64,000 bases of DNA from Heliocidaris tuberculata (taxonomy: Eukaryota; Echinodermata; Echinoidea; Camarodonta; Echinometridae): contig CM046852.1 of assembly GCA_025618425.1 (NCBI GenBank), positions 755,704 to 819,703 on the forward strand, in the 5' to 3' direction. Under the pieces are notes generated by a model. The model searched no databases. It worked only from the letters and a program-made list of their open reading frames with translations, and was not told the DNA's origin. Every line of letters begins with the position of its first letter. Position 1 is the first letter of the stretch. This document shows, piece after piece, positions 25,601 to 40,300 of this stretch. The position numbers and the translations under genes were made by a program.

Positions 25601-28600
25601 TAGTTCCGATGCTTGCATGACACCAACATTGAGCTATTGAAGGAAAGACAAAAATGGTATAACATAAAATATGGAATGGACTTCTCAGGGATCTGATGTC
25701 CCTGAGAAGTCCATTCCTGGTAGTTCCTATGCTAGCATGGCACCCACATTGAGGTTTTGAAGGAAAGACAAGAGTAGTACAACATAAATATTGCATGCTT
25801 CGCAGTAAACGAACCAACAGCTGAAGGATTCCCCGAGTGACAACATATTTCATCGAGACCGTTGGCAAAGGCTGCAGACATAACGGCACAAAGGAATTCC
25901 TAATTTGGAGGGGAATATCATTAAATGTTACATGTATATATAGAATGATAATATACATGCAATACATGTTATACTAATTGACGGTATTTGAGATCTCATG
26001 CCTTGCTCTTTCTGGAGTCATCCGTCTCATTTACTCTCCAGTTGCCTCCAGCATCAAACACAATCAGCTAAGACAATGCAACAATGGGTACGCAAAGCGA
26101 AGAATGGACGTACAGCATGAAAATGCACAAATACTGTAATTGCATGCTTGTAGACATAGAACAAATTGATTTGTGTCAAGTATTAAATAGCTTTTCCGCA
26201 AACAGAATACTCTTTATCAATATCCTATTTTAGTTACAAATATATTAAACACAAACGGTATGGAATTCAGGCAAATGATAAAGACAGATATTATTAATTA
26301 TTATATTATAATTCCATACAGACTTGAGATTAAGTTGGTTCACATACAAACAGTCCAGGTAAACATATCCACATTTATAAAAAAATTCTCCCTGAAGACC
26401 CTAGTATAGTAAAAAAAAAATTGCATGCAGCTGTTTAATAGGAGTCTAATCTGTATTCCAATGGTCAGAATGCAGAGTGTATTGCTAATGTATGTCAGAC
26501 AAGCATAGTCCAGTTTTTGGGTCATCCCTTGTGACCATTGTAAGCAAGCTTAAATTGTATAAGCTGGTCCATTGAGACATTTTAAAAAAGATACCTTCCG
26601 TTTGCTGGAGATCTTCATTGATTTTTGTGTAGAAACAGTGGATTTCTTGAGGCTATGTTTGATTTTTTTTTGCTTCAAGTTCCTTTGATAGAGCTAAACT
26701 GCTTAGCTGCTGCGTACCTTTTTCTTCCGCTAAACCGTGACTACTCACCTTTCCTTCTTGGAAGTCGTAATCCAGCGAAAACTGTAGCTTTCCTAGCTTG
26801 ATCTCAGACTTAACGGAGTCGGTATCGCCTTCTTCGTCCCCTCCGTTATCTAGATCATCGACATCAGGCTGGATCTGCAGGTGTTATTAAAAAGAAAGGA
26901 AGGAAACTGGGTCAAAGGGAGTAAATATTGTATTACAAAACTGAGCAGTAAAATTGTACCTTGGAGGGGTACTTTTGAGGCAGATTTTTGGCAGTCTGGG
27001 CTTAGCTTTGACCAAATATTCAAATGCTTTTTCTCACCTTAAGGTTTGTTAGTGCTGGTATTTAAAGAAGTCAACCTTTCATACCAATTTTATACATCAT
27101 ACCACAGACACATCCCACAAGTACAATACAGACCACTATACAGATCTTACACAATGTACATGCAAAATAAACTTTGTAATTTTACCAGCTGCTGATCAAT
27201 ATCCACTAAGGTTTAAAAATTGCACATTTTCATAATTATTTTCAATTGCTCTCTCTTTATACAAAATCTGTATTTTTTAACAGAGTACATTTTACACAAA
27301 CATGTATTATATCTAAATCATCCAGTATTCTGCCTAAACTGTACAATATAAAAAAAAAAAACAAGAAAAAGATAATACAAATATAAGTCAGTGAGATTTG
27401 AAAACAAATAACGCATGTTAAATGCATTTCTCAAAGGCAACACCTCTGTCTGTCATATCATTTCAGGGCACACTTCTTTCGGGAAATAATGATAACATCT
27501 GTCACAAGATATCCATTCCTGAAAAAAATTACAAAAAACCCAAGACACACCTCTTGGAAAAGATTGCTACATAAGTTGAGCACATTCTGAATTAACACAT
27601 GCCTCCTAATTTACCTTTAAATAACACTCGACAGACAAACTAGCATACCCATATCAAATTCTACACATTGGACCATACACCAATTATACCAAGACTGTTC
27701 CCTATGGGGAGAATATGTAATACATGAATCTGATATCTTTTGCCTTTTAAACATTAATAATGTTGTCAAATTAACCTTTCCTGTTCGAAATCGCTGCAGC
27801 TTGCCTATAATGTGCAAATGTACAATTCTGAGTGTATTCTGAGCGATTGCCAATTTGATAGCCACATTAGATCCTCATGGGCAATAGAGCGTTTCGTCAC
27901 TGCAGGCATACAAGACTCGTGGAAAGGTCGTCTTCCTTAAAGGTCAAATATGAGGAGTGGTATGACAAGAAAGAAATTAGAAAAGAGGTGTCTGTTTTCT
28001 CCACTCTGTAAATGATATTGCATAAGGCTGCTAATTTATGGATGTAAAAATGAATTACAATGTTGTTCTGTCAGATGAGGGTAAGGATACATTTATAGGA
28101 GAATCTCGTGATCTTTTCTCTCATCGTATACTTACTCTCTAATATCCCTCCTTCAAGAAAATCATTTCATCACAAATATATCCAAATATTTTAGCCTTCC
28201 CCTTTACTGCCCCTCTTTCCTTATGCCTTATCCATTCCAGTTTTCATATCTTTTCCTTTCTGCAAATTTGTCTTTTGTCTTTTTGTCTTTGTTTTGCTTT
28301 GGTTTGTCTTCCTCCTCCTTTCACTACCACATTCTTCCGTCTTTCCCTTTCTAATTTCCATACCCCGCTTTCTCTCTTCCATCTCCCTTCACCCCCCCCC
28401 CCCCTGCATCCATCTTTTCTCTCTACATCTTAATCTCAAGGATTGATCCATTCATGAATAATATAAATGATATCCATCATCTTCCAAGAAGAATGCCTTC
28501 ATGAAAGTGAGACATGTGTTAGGGGCCCCAATGGAAACAAGATACATGTATGTAGCATCTTTTACAGGATGGCATTATGTTCTACTGAAGATAGCGCCAT

Positions 28601-31353
28601 GTTTTGAGAATTATACAATAATGTTCTACTGAATGTAGCATCCTTTACAGGATGGCATTATGTTCTACTGAAGATAGCGCCATGTTTTGAGAATTGTACA
28701 ATAATGTTCTACCGAATGTAGCATCCTTTACAGGATGGCATTATGTTCTAACTGAAGATAGCACCATGTTTTGAGAATTGTACAATACTGTTCTACCAAA
28801 TGTAGCATCCTTTACAGGATGGTAAACTGTTATCAATCTTCTTCTCTCTCCTCCTCCCTCACCTCTCTTTCTCTCCACCCACATCCCCTTTATTAACCGG
28901 TATTATCAGTGTCTCTCTTTCTCCCTCTCTCCCCCACCCCCTCTCTCTCTCACACACACACACTTTCTTCTCTACACTTTCTCTATTTCATTCTCCCCTT
29001 TGCTCTGTTTCTTTATCAATGCAGTCTATTTCTGTCCATTTGTTGAGAGCCTTTTCTCCCCTTAATACTTGTACATGTAGGGGGAACCAAATGTTTTCAT
29101 TGCACAGGCAACTGCCAGTTGGACACATAAACCTCTAAAGGCTTTTTACACTTGCAAAGTTTTGCTTAGTCCCATACTATTGGTTGGGCTAAACGAGGAT
29201 TCAGTCCCACCGATAGTATGGGACTAAGCTTAGCCCACTTTCTGTTCACATTATATTTCACCAAAGTGAGTTGACACCACAATAGTCGGGATCATTTTAG
29301 CCCTGGAAAAAAGCAGGATTAGCACCACCAAAGGTGGGGCTAAATGTCAAAAGCTGGGGCTAAATGTCAAAAGCTGGGGCTAACCACTCTGGCTAGGGAG
29401 ATAGTCCAGGACTAAAACTGCAAATGAGAACAGAAAAAAAAAAATAGTCTGGGGTTTAAAACAAATTAAGTGTAAAAAGCCTAATGGGTGGCAAAATCCA
29501 CCACTCAAGATTTCATATCTTTCAGGTCAAATTCATCCCAAAATTGAAATTGTATGATAGAAAACAACAAAGCATGTAAATCTACATCAATTGCCACCCA
29601 GCACTAAGAATGTCCTGCCTATAACCCTGACTGATATGTATTGCTTTCACCAACAAATGCACAAGTACCATTTCCAGTTTTTGTAGTAGTTGTCAATAAA
29701 CATTCACAACAAGCCCTACTGTCAAATTCAGTGTACAGCTAAACAAAGAAATAAAACAGGAAAGCTTGGAGATTCAGGCTTTCCCCATAGACATTACACA
29801 TACACAAACACAACAGGCCTGAGCTTGAAAAGTCTAGTTGTTCACGTATTGCTTTCACCAACAGATGCACAAGTACCATTTCCAGATTTTACAGTAGTTG
29901 TCAATAAACATTCACAACAACACGCACTACTGTCAAATTTAGTCTACATAATCATATTGAGGTCATTGATTTAACAAGGTTAAACAGATACCTGCATTTC
30001 AACCCACACATGCAGAAATAATATTATTTAAATACTGTCATAATACTGTCAAAAAGAAATGAAATTGTTTGCTCTCTACAGACCTATTGTGAGAAAAATG
30101 TGTCGCACTACATGTATGTGGGCAGTTCACAGATTTTTGACCTACATTTTATGGTAGAGTACATATGTGCATCTCTTTTATGGAAAAATAATTGCTATTA
30201 AGGGGCAAGTCCAGTCCGAGAATAAATTGCTTTCAATAGAAGCAGAAATATAAGACAAACAGAACCAAAAAAAAAAGTTTGAGAAAAATTAGACAACTAA
30301 AACGAAAGTTAAGAATTTTTAATGACATGAAAAACTGGGGGAACTATGAATATCTCCAGACAACTTGGCAACTCGGTCAGCAGCTTGTGATGTCATTCTG
30401 TCACAATAAACCTATTCATTTCTTTCTATTAATAATACAAATATTCAATTTCTGTCCAAGAACAACAGCCATTTTGACAGCAAGAAACTTGTGTGAATTG
30501 CACAAATTCAAAGTTGTCTTACCGGTAGTTGCAATTTATTTGTGAACGTTTCAGGCATACAAAATTGTTTGCTTTTAGAGTACATATTTCTCAGGTTGTG
30601 AGTGAACATGTAAGTAGATATTTAAATCACGAGTGATACATACAGTACAAGTACGTGTATGTTAGGTATGACAGTTAAATCTTAATTCACTTCATGCATG
30701 CATAGACTTATTCCTGTACACACATATTTTGAATATCCTCACAGGTAATCACCCGTAACTGTGAAGTGTTCGCTGTTTACAGATCCTTTGGATTGTCCAC
30801 AAAACCCTCCCTTTCGATGCAAATTAGAAGGTCATTGGCAGTTGACTGAAATGAAAAGATTTCCTCAACCCGAAAATCTTTTTCATACGTGGTATTTGGG
30901 TTCAGTTACAATGCTCCAATTCCCCCTAATTTTGGTTTCACATGACAAGACTGGTCATGAAACCGGTTTTACGCTTCATGTTCTTGAGACAATACAATGT
31001 AGGCCATATCATAGGCCATGCACAAGCACAAATGACGTACGTACATGATATGTAATCTTTGATTATGTCAAGTCATAACGTTACCCAGTCAGAAGAGTAG
31101 TGTTTTTTTGTAAAGCTACGAAGATCAGCTTTTCTTCTTAAAATTGGCAATGCTAGTTTTGGGTTTGTTTGGGGTTTTTTTGCTACATGTTTCTAAGAAA
31201 ATGTAAAGTAAATAATCATGTCAAAGTGAAATTGCTAATTTGTTTAATGTTTACACAAATGGATTTTGAATATATATGTTGCCAATTCAATTGTTTTCCT
31301 TTAAAACAGACCTGGCTTCAATCACCATATGGCAACACACCAGAAGACTGGAC

Positions 31354-31391
<38 letters not shown>

Positions 31392-34300
31392 TGTGTAGAT
31401 ATGCTGAATGTATCTACATGTAATATACTGTACATCTAGTGCTTTGAATCAAGTGTCAACCTCAATGTGCAAAGTGGACCAAAGGGTTTAGCCATAGGCA
31501 AAGTCCGGTTGTCTCCTGTTAAACAAATTAGTGTACTGCAATTTCCATGAATTTGATTTTTAACTTTTCAACACACTGCCAATGACTTGAAGATTTTGAA
31601 TGTTTATTTACATTGTTTTTAAATTCTGGCATCAAATGCCGTATGGTAAAGCAAGAAAAAGGGACAGAAAGTGGGTATATACATGTATTTTTTGGTCTTT
31701 CTGTTCAATGTACATGACTTTAGTATCTTTATACATGTACATACATGTATCTAGGGTTCTGAATTTAAAGCACAACTTACAAGTGCGCTGAGTCAAAACA
31801 TACCTGTACTTGTAAGTTTGTAGGCTCTTATGGGAACATCCCCTAATAAATCAACTAGTGTACAGCGATCTCCAATAAATGGAACTGAGAATAATAGTTT
31901 ACAAATAGTACAATGCTTTGAATATTTGAGTGAAAAAATCAAAAGGATCGATAAGAATGCATGTTTACTGGGAGCGTAATGGTTGAGCAATTACAGTTTA
32001 GGTTCTAGAACTGTTAACTATGTGAAGCCTTCATATCAATTGTACACATTGCAGATTCCAGGCTAAAAGTAGATCATTGTGCTATATACATGTAAGGCAT
32101 CAATCCTCAATTACACTGTATTGGGTACACGTAAAATGTTAATGTAGTCCCTACAATAGGTCTACATATACTTTTTCTAAATTGAAATATAAATCTATAA
32201 GATAAAATGCTTAAATGTACCATTAACTTTTAAATTACATGGTGAAAAAAAGAAAAATCAGTAAAAAAAAAAAATGAGAAGTATTGAAAAAGCAACATTA
32301 TACCACTATCTGATTAGTGACAACAATATGAAATTCATTTGAAATGGTTCCTAAAATGATGATATTCATCTATGATTAAGTTCAGAATTCTGATCTTGAA
32401 ATTGTACATTGATATTTCCCTCAAGTCCCTCTAAACTACCAAGGATGTTTTTGTCTAACTTTATGAGCCAATCATAAACAAATCTAATATGGTACGTGAA
32501 CACCATGCCCTCCACTGGGTCTAAAAGAATTTCTTGTACATATGTGCATTTACATGTATTTTCCTTCTTTCACTTTGGAATAGGTTTTCCTGTTAAAAAT
32601 TTAAGGGGATAAGTCCACCCTGATTACAAGTCGGTTCTAAAAGAAGCAGAAAATTAAAGAAACAGATGAGTGAAGATTAGAGCAAAATATGACAAGAAAA
32701 AATAAAGGAAGTTATGATTTTTTGAAGGTGTAATCAATCAAACACAAATTGGCAAATGTGTGACGTATCTTGCGCGCTCCTCTCCCATTTGCCCTGTAAC
32801 CCAAACATCATTAATTTCCATTTTCTCTAAAGAAAATATTCAAACATACATGCACGTTTAATTACTCATATATTTTTTTCCACCAAACCCCAAACCTGTA
32901 TGAAACAATCTATTCCTTCATCAGAAACTAAGAAAATGAAAATTTATGAAATGTTCTTGTCTGAGCAAATGGGAGAGGAGCTCGCAAAATATGTCACAGA
33001 GTTACCAATTTTTGATTGATTACAACTTAAAAAATTCATAACCTTCTTATTTCTTATCGGATTTTGCTCAAACTTATACTAATCTGTTTCTCTCATTTTT
33101 CTGCTTTTATCCAAATCAACTAACTACCAGGGCAGAGTTTCCTTTTAATTAATTCATCAGAACTGGATGACTTGATTCAGGTGCTTCAGAAAATCTGTAT
33201 GCTTCAGCTTTGTTTTTTTCAAGAGGAAAATGTATTAAAAACAAAGTTCCTTTTTATCAAAACAAATTTATCAGGAGAGGAGGGGAGGGGAGAGGGGCTT
33301 CTCCTTTACGTAAATTAAATTTTCCGGCTTCATTTATATGATAATCCACACAGGGATCTATTCACCTTTTATATTAACCTTTACTGGGACTTAGAATTTC
33401 TTTGAAAACAGTGGGAAGTAGTTTCCGGCTTCAGAACTCTCAGGATTAAGAACGGAGGAAGTTCTAGCGCTTCTTCAATCAATGTACAACATCTTCTCAA
33501 TGCCAAATTCACAAAATCAAAAATTCACATTGCCAAAGAATGAAGAGGAACAATTAAGACGAAAGAAGTTTAACAATCACAGCAAGTTCAGGTTCTGATG
33601 AAAATATGTAATGTTCAGAGAGCCAAACAACACTTACACAAAATGTTGTGAACTCCAATTGCATGATATTTTCTAAATGTTGAAAAAAAAAATATCCGGT
33701 TTCCTTAAAAACAGGAAATGAATCAATACAATGGTGTTAAAGTCAGCCTTATAGTCTTTTTCAACCCAAAACTTCAATGACAACAGAAAAAAGGGTGTTC
33801 TGGCTTAGGGGATAGCATTTTTTAACCCCTTTCAGGACAGGAATTATTCAAGGGATAAATTGATCACATTTCGTTCTTCAAATTGGCAACAATAATATTT
33901 TTCTTTTAGTGCTAGATGGTTCTAATAGGTGTAATGTCTTTTAGAATAATAAACATGGTTAGTGATTTTATCGATACGTTGAAAAAATTGCCAATTTTGA
34001 TGAAAAACAATGATTTTGAATCTCTCATTGTGTTGCCAATTTAAGGATTTTGAAACTTATTCTCCTTTTTAAAATTCCTGACATCAAACGCAATATGGTC
34101 ATGTGACAAAAATGGACATAGCATGTGCAGACATTTTTGCTCTTTCTACTCATACATCTGGTATATTTTTTAGGGCTCTGAATCAAAACTTATTAAGCCA
34201 AACCACAAAATGTGGTCAATTGTCTTGAAAGGGTTAAAGTCAGATGAGATGGATTTTTTTTCTCCATGTACATTATAAATGCTTCACCCACTGTTTTGGT

Positions 34301-37300
34301 TCAAGATCAAGCTTTATACAACTTGTTCTGATGCATACCAGACTCAAGGACGAATTGGGCAGGGTTCTTCGGTGAGACGTTACTATCTATACTGCTATGA
34401 CCTGAAGAGAAATGGGGACCCTGGGAGGATGCCAAAAGGCACTGAAATGGAATTTGCCATATGTTCACATGCCATCATATTGGTACATGAAGAGATGCTC
34501 ACTAGGGAGGGAGTAAAAAAGCACAAGGTAAGTGAAGCTACCTGATAAAAAAAACCCCCACAAAACTATCTGTTAGCTGGGGTAATAATATCCAAAATCC
34601 TTTGAAGGTGCATATGGACATTATTTCATAAGATAGGTGCTATGCAAGAACTGATTAGTATTATCATCATTATTATATTAAATTGCTATCATATCAAAGC
34701 ATACATGTACATGTATATCTGTCCACGATTTCACTGATTAAAGATTTAAAAAAAAAAAAATCTTGTAGCATTTATATTTATTTATTTCTACAGAAAATCT
34801 TGTCTCTTTTCCATTTACATGTACATGTAGATAAGTGGAAACAAGTCAAACTGCAAACAACCTCCTTGGCAAAGGCAGCAGTACAAATACTGGTAAGGTA
34901 TCAAGATTATAATGTGCTCATTTTTGCATGATACATTATGGTCGTCTGGAAGAGAAAGAGGAGAGAAGATTACCCGTTTCCATGCATTGAAAACAACACT
35001 AAAGGTTTAATATGTGTACGCCTATGAATTGAATTTCAAGAACAACAATCTCGATAGACAATCAAAAGGGCATCACAACTCTGATCTACATGTATGCATG
35101 GATATGCCTAGAAGCCAAGCATGGTAATTCAATCCCCAAATGGAATTAAAAACTACTCCCACACCCACACCCACCTCTTCAAGTCCTCAGTCCCACCCAC
35201 TGTAGTCTGTGTTACATGTACCTACATGTACTGTATGTTAAAGTGTGGTGCCACAAGTTAAAAAAAAATGGAATTAACAGTCCCACATACTTCATTCTGT
35301 GTTATTTACATGTACACATGTACACACTGGTGACACAGTAAAAGATTTTACAGTCCCACCCACTCCATTCTTTGCTACCTACATGTACATGTTCATAATG
35401 TTACACATTCCCAACTATTTTCTTCTAAGCATACAGTGTGGTGAACAACCAAAAGGTTTACATGATCCCATACATGTCATTCCGTGTCACCTACATACAC
35501 ACTTTAGTATTACAACTATTTTTTTTTTCAAACAGTCCCACCTACTTCATTACGTGTTACCTTCATCCACACTTTTGTATCACAGTCCCATACACTCCCT
35601 TCTGTGTTACCTAAGTACACCCTGTAGTATTACAGCTAAAAAATTCTAACAGTCCCACCTACTTGATTCCGTATTACCTACGTACACACTGTGGTGTGAC
35701 AGCTAACAACTTGTCCTCTTCTTCATTTACTGCCTCCATCACTGGGGAAAGTTTCTTGCCTGGAGGTTGCTTCATGTATTTCTCTTCATAGTCCCTAACT
35801 CTACTTGAAGCCCCACCTTTCTGGCCTAGCTTTTTTCTTGTCATAGACCTTTTGATGTCCCTGTATCCAGCTATGAACTATATAATGGGAGAGATAGGTC
35901 TCACATGCATGTGCATGTAACATAAATTCATATCCAACTGTATTGTGCATGCACTGAATCAACTTTGAACATGGGTTATATTCTGAAAAAAATTCATGCA
36001 AGGATCTCGGTTAGATGTGGAATTCCACAAAACTAAACTTAATTCAGTAAACAGGCACAATCCGTAAAAAAGTTATGCTTGAGGCAACTGAAGTAAAGAG
36101 TTGGTATAAACAGTTTGATGTCCCTTTGTCCAGCTATAAACTTGAAAATAAGAGCGATTCAAGTCGTTAAAACATACTATTCATGTATTGTTACAGTGTA
36201 AATTAAAATGTCCACAGGAGGTCCTTTTTACATTAGCTTTCAATAAAGTGAGATTTTGGCATGGCGAATTTTATGTATTTCTTTCTTTTTATACCAGAAC
36301 TGATTTTTAGTTTTCCAGAGCTCACTTAGAGCTTTTCATAGCCAAGTCACTCACTGCTCCTGTGTATTTTTTTTTTTCACTTGCAACAATTCAACTTGAA
36401 ATGAATATTTAGTAATCCCACTTAAGCAAAGACCTAATTCAGGTCTGATATTCTATAAACTTGAAACAAAAAATTAAACATTAGTACTCGCGAATGAACG
36501 AGCCACTATCAACTCAATCAAAATAAAAATCCTGTAAATAAATCTAAGTAGTTTTTATGGGAGAGATCTGTGAACATGTAGGCCTTACATGTGTCTACAA
36601 CTTAAATGCATGTGGATAATGTAAATCAAAATTACACCTATGTTGTGCATGTAGTATATGCACTCAAACATGTACATGTAGGTAAAATATGAAAGTCATG
36701 CAGAGATCTAAGTTAGATATGAAGTTCCATGAACTTGAAAAAAATGTCTAGAGGTTAGGAGCTACTCAAATGTACATGTAGATGTGTATATTATGGATGT
36801 AACCACATATTGAAGCTAGAGCACAAAATAGATTCATAGTTTGGGGGAAAAAATCCAAGTAACCGGTAGTACACTACAAGTGAAACTAATGGAACATGCA
36901 TTTAGCCTGAATGCTGCATTTGCTTTCCTATTTGGTCTTGGTTTTCAAATGCCAACAGATGACTTAGCACAGATCATAAAATGAAAAATATCAAAAAGAG
37001 GGCTCCCTCGTATTAAAAACAAAATGTAATCTGCTTGGTCAGTTTACTGCAAAATGCTTTGTACATGTACATTGTATTGTACATGTACATTGTAGTATAT
37101 CTTGATAAACATTAGGACAAACACAATTGTTCTTTATGATAAAAGTTTTACAGATTTTGTGGATATATATGTGTATGATATTTTATGGACCAAAAGTCCT
37201 AAAATATAGCAAAACATCCTTGAAAATTTTGAATGTTCTTTGTATTATTGCTTTTGATGTAAAATCAACACAAAAGACTACATACATGTATTCGGCTAAG

Positions 37301-40300
37301 TCAGCATACGAAATAATCCAAAATTAATACATGGACGTGTGAGTAGTATTTGATACAACTCTTGTTTTAATGAACCCAAGTTTCGAACTAGAACAGTCAA
37401 TGATGCTCAAGGCTTAAATTCTATAATGGCTTAAATTCTATAATGGCTTGTAAGGCATCGCTTGCACAATGCACAGTGCAATAAAACCAGGGAATGATAT
37501 GATGATAAAAATAATCTTGACCTATACAAGTAGTTTAGAATTCAGACCCTTTGAACTTTGGAGGTGTGCTTGTTTGAAATGTTTTTTTAGTTCTTCTAAT
37601 TTCAAAGTGCATCAACCACTGTAAAGCAATCAGCATTGTCATCTAATCTAATTCTCTATACATCAGAAATAAGTCACTAAATGCCACAATCATACTGCAA
37701 TAAAGGATCATTGCTCATAATTTGAGGGTGACCTGTTCGATAATGGGTGAATACTCCATATTTTTGGTTTTGTATTTCTTTTGTCTTAAAGTGGCATTAA
37801 AGTGGCAGAACTTGAACAGTGCAATCTTACAGCGATTGCTACATTATGATTATAATTTGAAAATTAATTGCATTCTATTTTTAATTTTGACAAACGGCTT
37901 GTTTGGATAATAGGCAAATTTTGTATTTCAAACTATTATTTTTTGACTTGTAATTGTGGAAAATTGTGTGCAGGTACATTCATTCTAAAGCTTTTACAAA
38001 CTAGAATGGGGCATGATGGGAAAATAAGAGGCACAGACACTTATCAAATCCAGTTGAAAGATGGCACTATTTAGGAGCTCCCAGAGCTATCCATACAGAG
38101 AGTCCTGACACTGGAGGTCGCTTCTGATTGGTCAGTCATTTCATGGAGCTTCAAAAAGTTCCCTCTCATAGAGAATGTACGTGAAAGGGAACTATTGGGA
38201 GCTCCATGATCCGCCATGTTTTAAACAAAGAGCGCGTACGCGCATGCTTATTATGCGCGTGTCACAACTCTCTCTACCAACGCGCTCTGGGAGCTCCAGT
38301 TTACTATCACTTTAAAATGTATGGCAAAAAGTGCTGAACAAGCCATTAATATTCAAATTTAATAATTACATGCAGCTACATAGAATTCCATATATTTTTT
38401 TTTGTTCGTTATCAAACTTTCTTAACCCTTTCAGGACAGGAATTATTCAAGGGCTAAATTGATCACATTTCGTTCTTCAAATTGGCAACAATAATATTTC
38501 TTTTTTAGTGCTACATGGTTCTAATAGGGTGTAATGTCTTTGAAAACAATATACATGGTTGGGAATTTTGTCGAGAATTTGAAAAGACTGCCAATTTTGA
38601 TAATAAACAACGATTTTGACCTCCCAATATGTTGCCAATTTAAGGATTTTAGAGTTTATTCCCGTTTTTAAAATTCCTGACATCATACGCAATATGGTCA
38701 TGCAAGAAGAATGGAAATAGTTCGTGCAGAAATTTTTGCTCTTTCTTCTCATGCATCTGGTATATTTTTTAGAGCTCTGAATCAAAAGTTATTGAGCCAA
38801 ACCATAAAATGTGGTCAATTGTCTCGAAAGGGTTAATACATGAATTATCCCATAATATATTACCACTGATAGTCACTTGTACGTACATGTATCATGGAAG
38901 AAAAGATAGATAACATTCCATGCATGCATGTACTTCCACTAAAATAATGAGATCGACAATGAAAACCTAAATAGTGAATCTGTTGCCTGAGTGGGAAGAC
39001 TAATTGAATACTGTGCATCCATGCAGTCAGGTGGCTTCTGGTTTATCGCTATCCTGTAAATTAATGATTGATTGTTTTAGAGAGTCTCACTTTGTACATA
39101 GCTACACAGGCATCTTATGCCAATACTACGTGCAGCCAACTGACGGATTGGTATTTGCATGCAATGCATTATGGGTATTTGTCATACATGTAGGTTATGT
39201 AAATTATTTTAAAAATGAGATTTATCTTTGTTCCATATTTCTCAACTGAAGATGTTGCAAAAATATGCATAAAATGTAAATTAACTGTGAACAGTAATCC
39301 TGAGTTTGGGTGGTCAGTAAGAAAGTAAATCTCTCACAGAATGACATAATGACATAGAATCTTAAGTGAATGTCATTTACAGAATTTCTTTTTGGAAGTT
39401 TGTTTATTTGCAGCTTTAAACAACCCATACACTACAAGATAAAAAGTCCAGAATTTCTTTTAAACAAAAATGGCATTCTGATACCAAAACTCAAGACTTG
39501 CTTAAAAATTTTAAAGTTCAGCCACTCATGGCAACAAGCATGAGGCAGAACAGAGGGGAAAAAACAACACAAAGGAATACACTGTAAGCCATATTAACAT
39601 CTTTTATGGGCCTTATTTCTTAAAACAAATTTTCATTTTGATTTTGATTCTCTGACTAATCAGCTCCTAACCAATCAAATGCAATGATTTCAGTAGCATA
39701 TCAGTTGAACATGTTACAGAGTAAAAATAGTGAAAAAAAATTAACATGAAACAGGGCCCATATCTTTGTCTGGCCTTTGTTTGGACTTCACTTTGTAAGT
39801 TTATGGTTAATTAGTGAGTGGTATTTTGTAATCCCACTCCTTAAGATCTTTTAAGTGAAAAAAAAAATTCCTGGCTTACTCCATTTTCTACATGAAGCTT
39901 TGACACAAACAAAACCTGTATGCATTAATAATTAGTATTTTTGTTAAGTAGGCATGATCACAGCTGCCAGGCCAATAAAGCTAATTAAGCAGCTCTATAA
40001 TGACAGCTGAGGGCACATTGATTATCCCATGGATGCACAAAAGACCAGCTCCAATCAGACTCATGAATAAAACATGAGTTCATGAGATCCATGCAAAACC
40101 AATGAAGAACACATATTCCTGGAGAATGTACAAAGACCATGGTCAAATCAGACTCATGAATAAAACATGAGCTCATAATCTCACATCCAAGATGCAAAAG
40201 CAGTAACAAAGCCAGAATATACCAATACAAGGTAACTTATAATATATCAATATTAATCAGATTAATTCAAATTTGCATTCCTAAAAAAATATTTGCTGAG

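Noticed and set aside
25482..25967. 161-codon frame with two repeated CHASIGTT segments
   Set aside because: It is an out-of-frame reading of synaptotagmin exon 4 and its decayed 120-base duplicate.
28551..28822. Possible CRISPR-like array
   Set aside because: Contiguous 83-base units without spacers, in a eukaryotic intron; a plain tandem repeat.
34279..34545. 88-codon frame ending near a GTAAGT as an alternative exon
   Set aside because: It is on the strand opposite to synaptotagmin and has no acceptor or partner exon.
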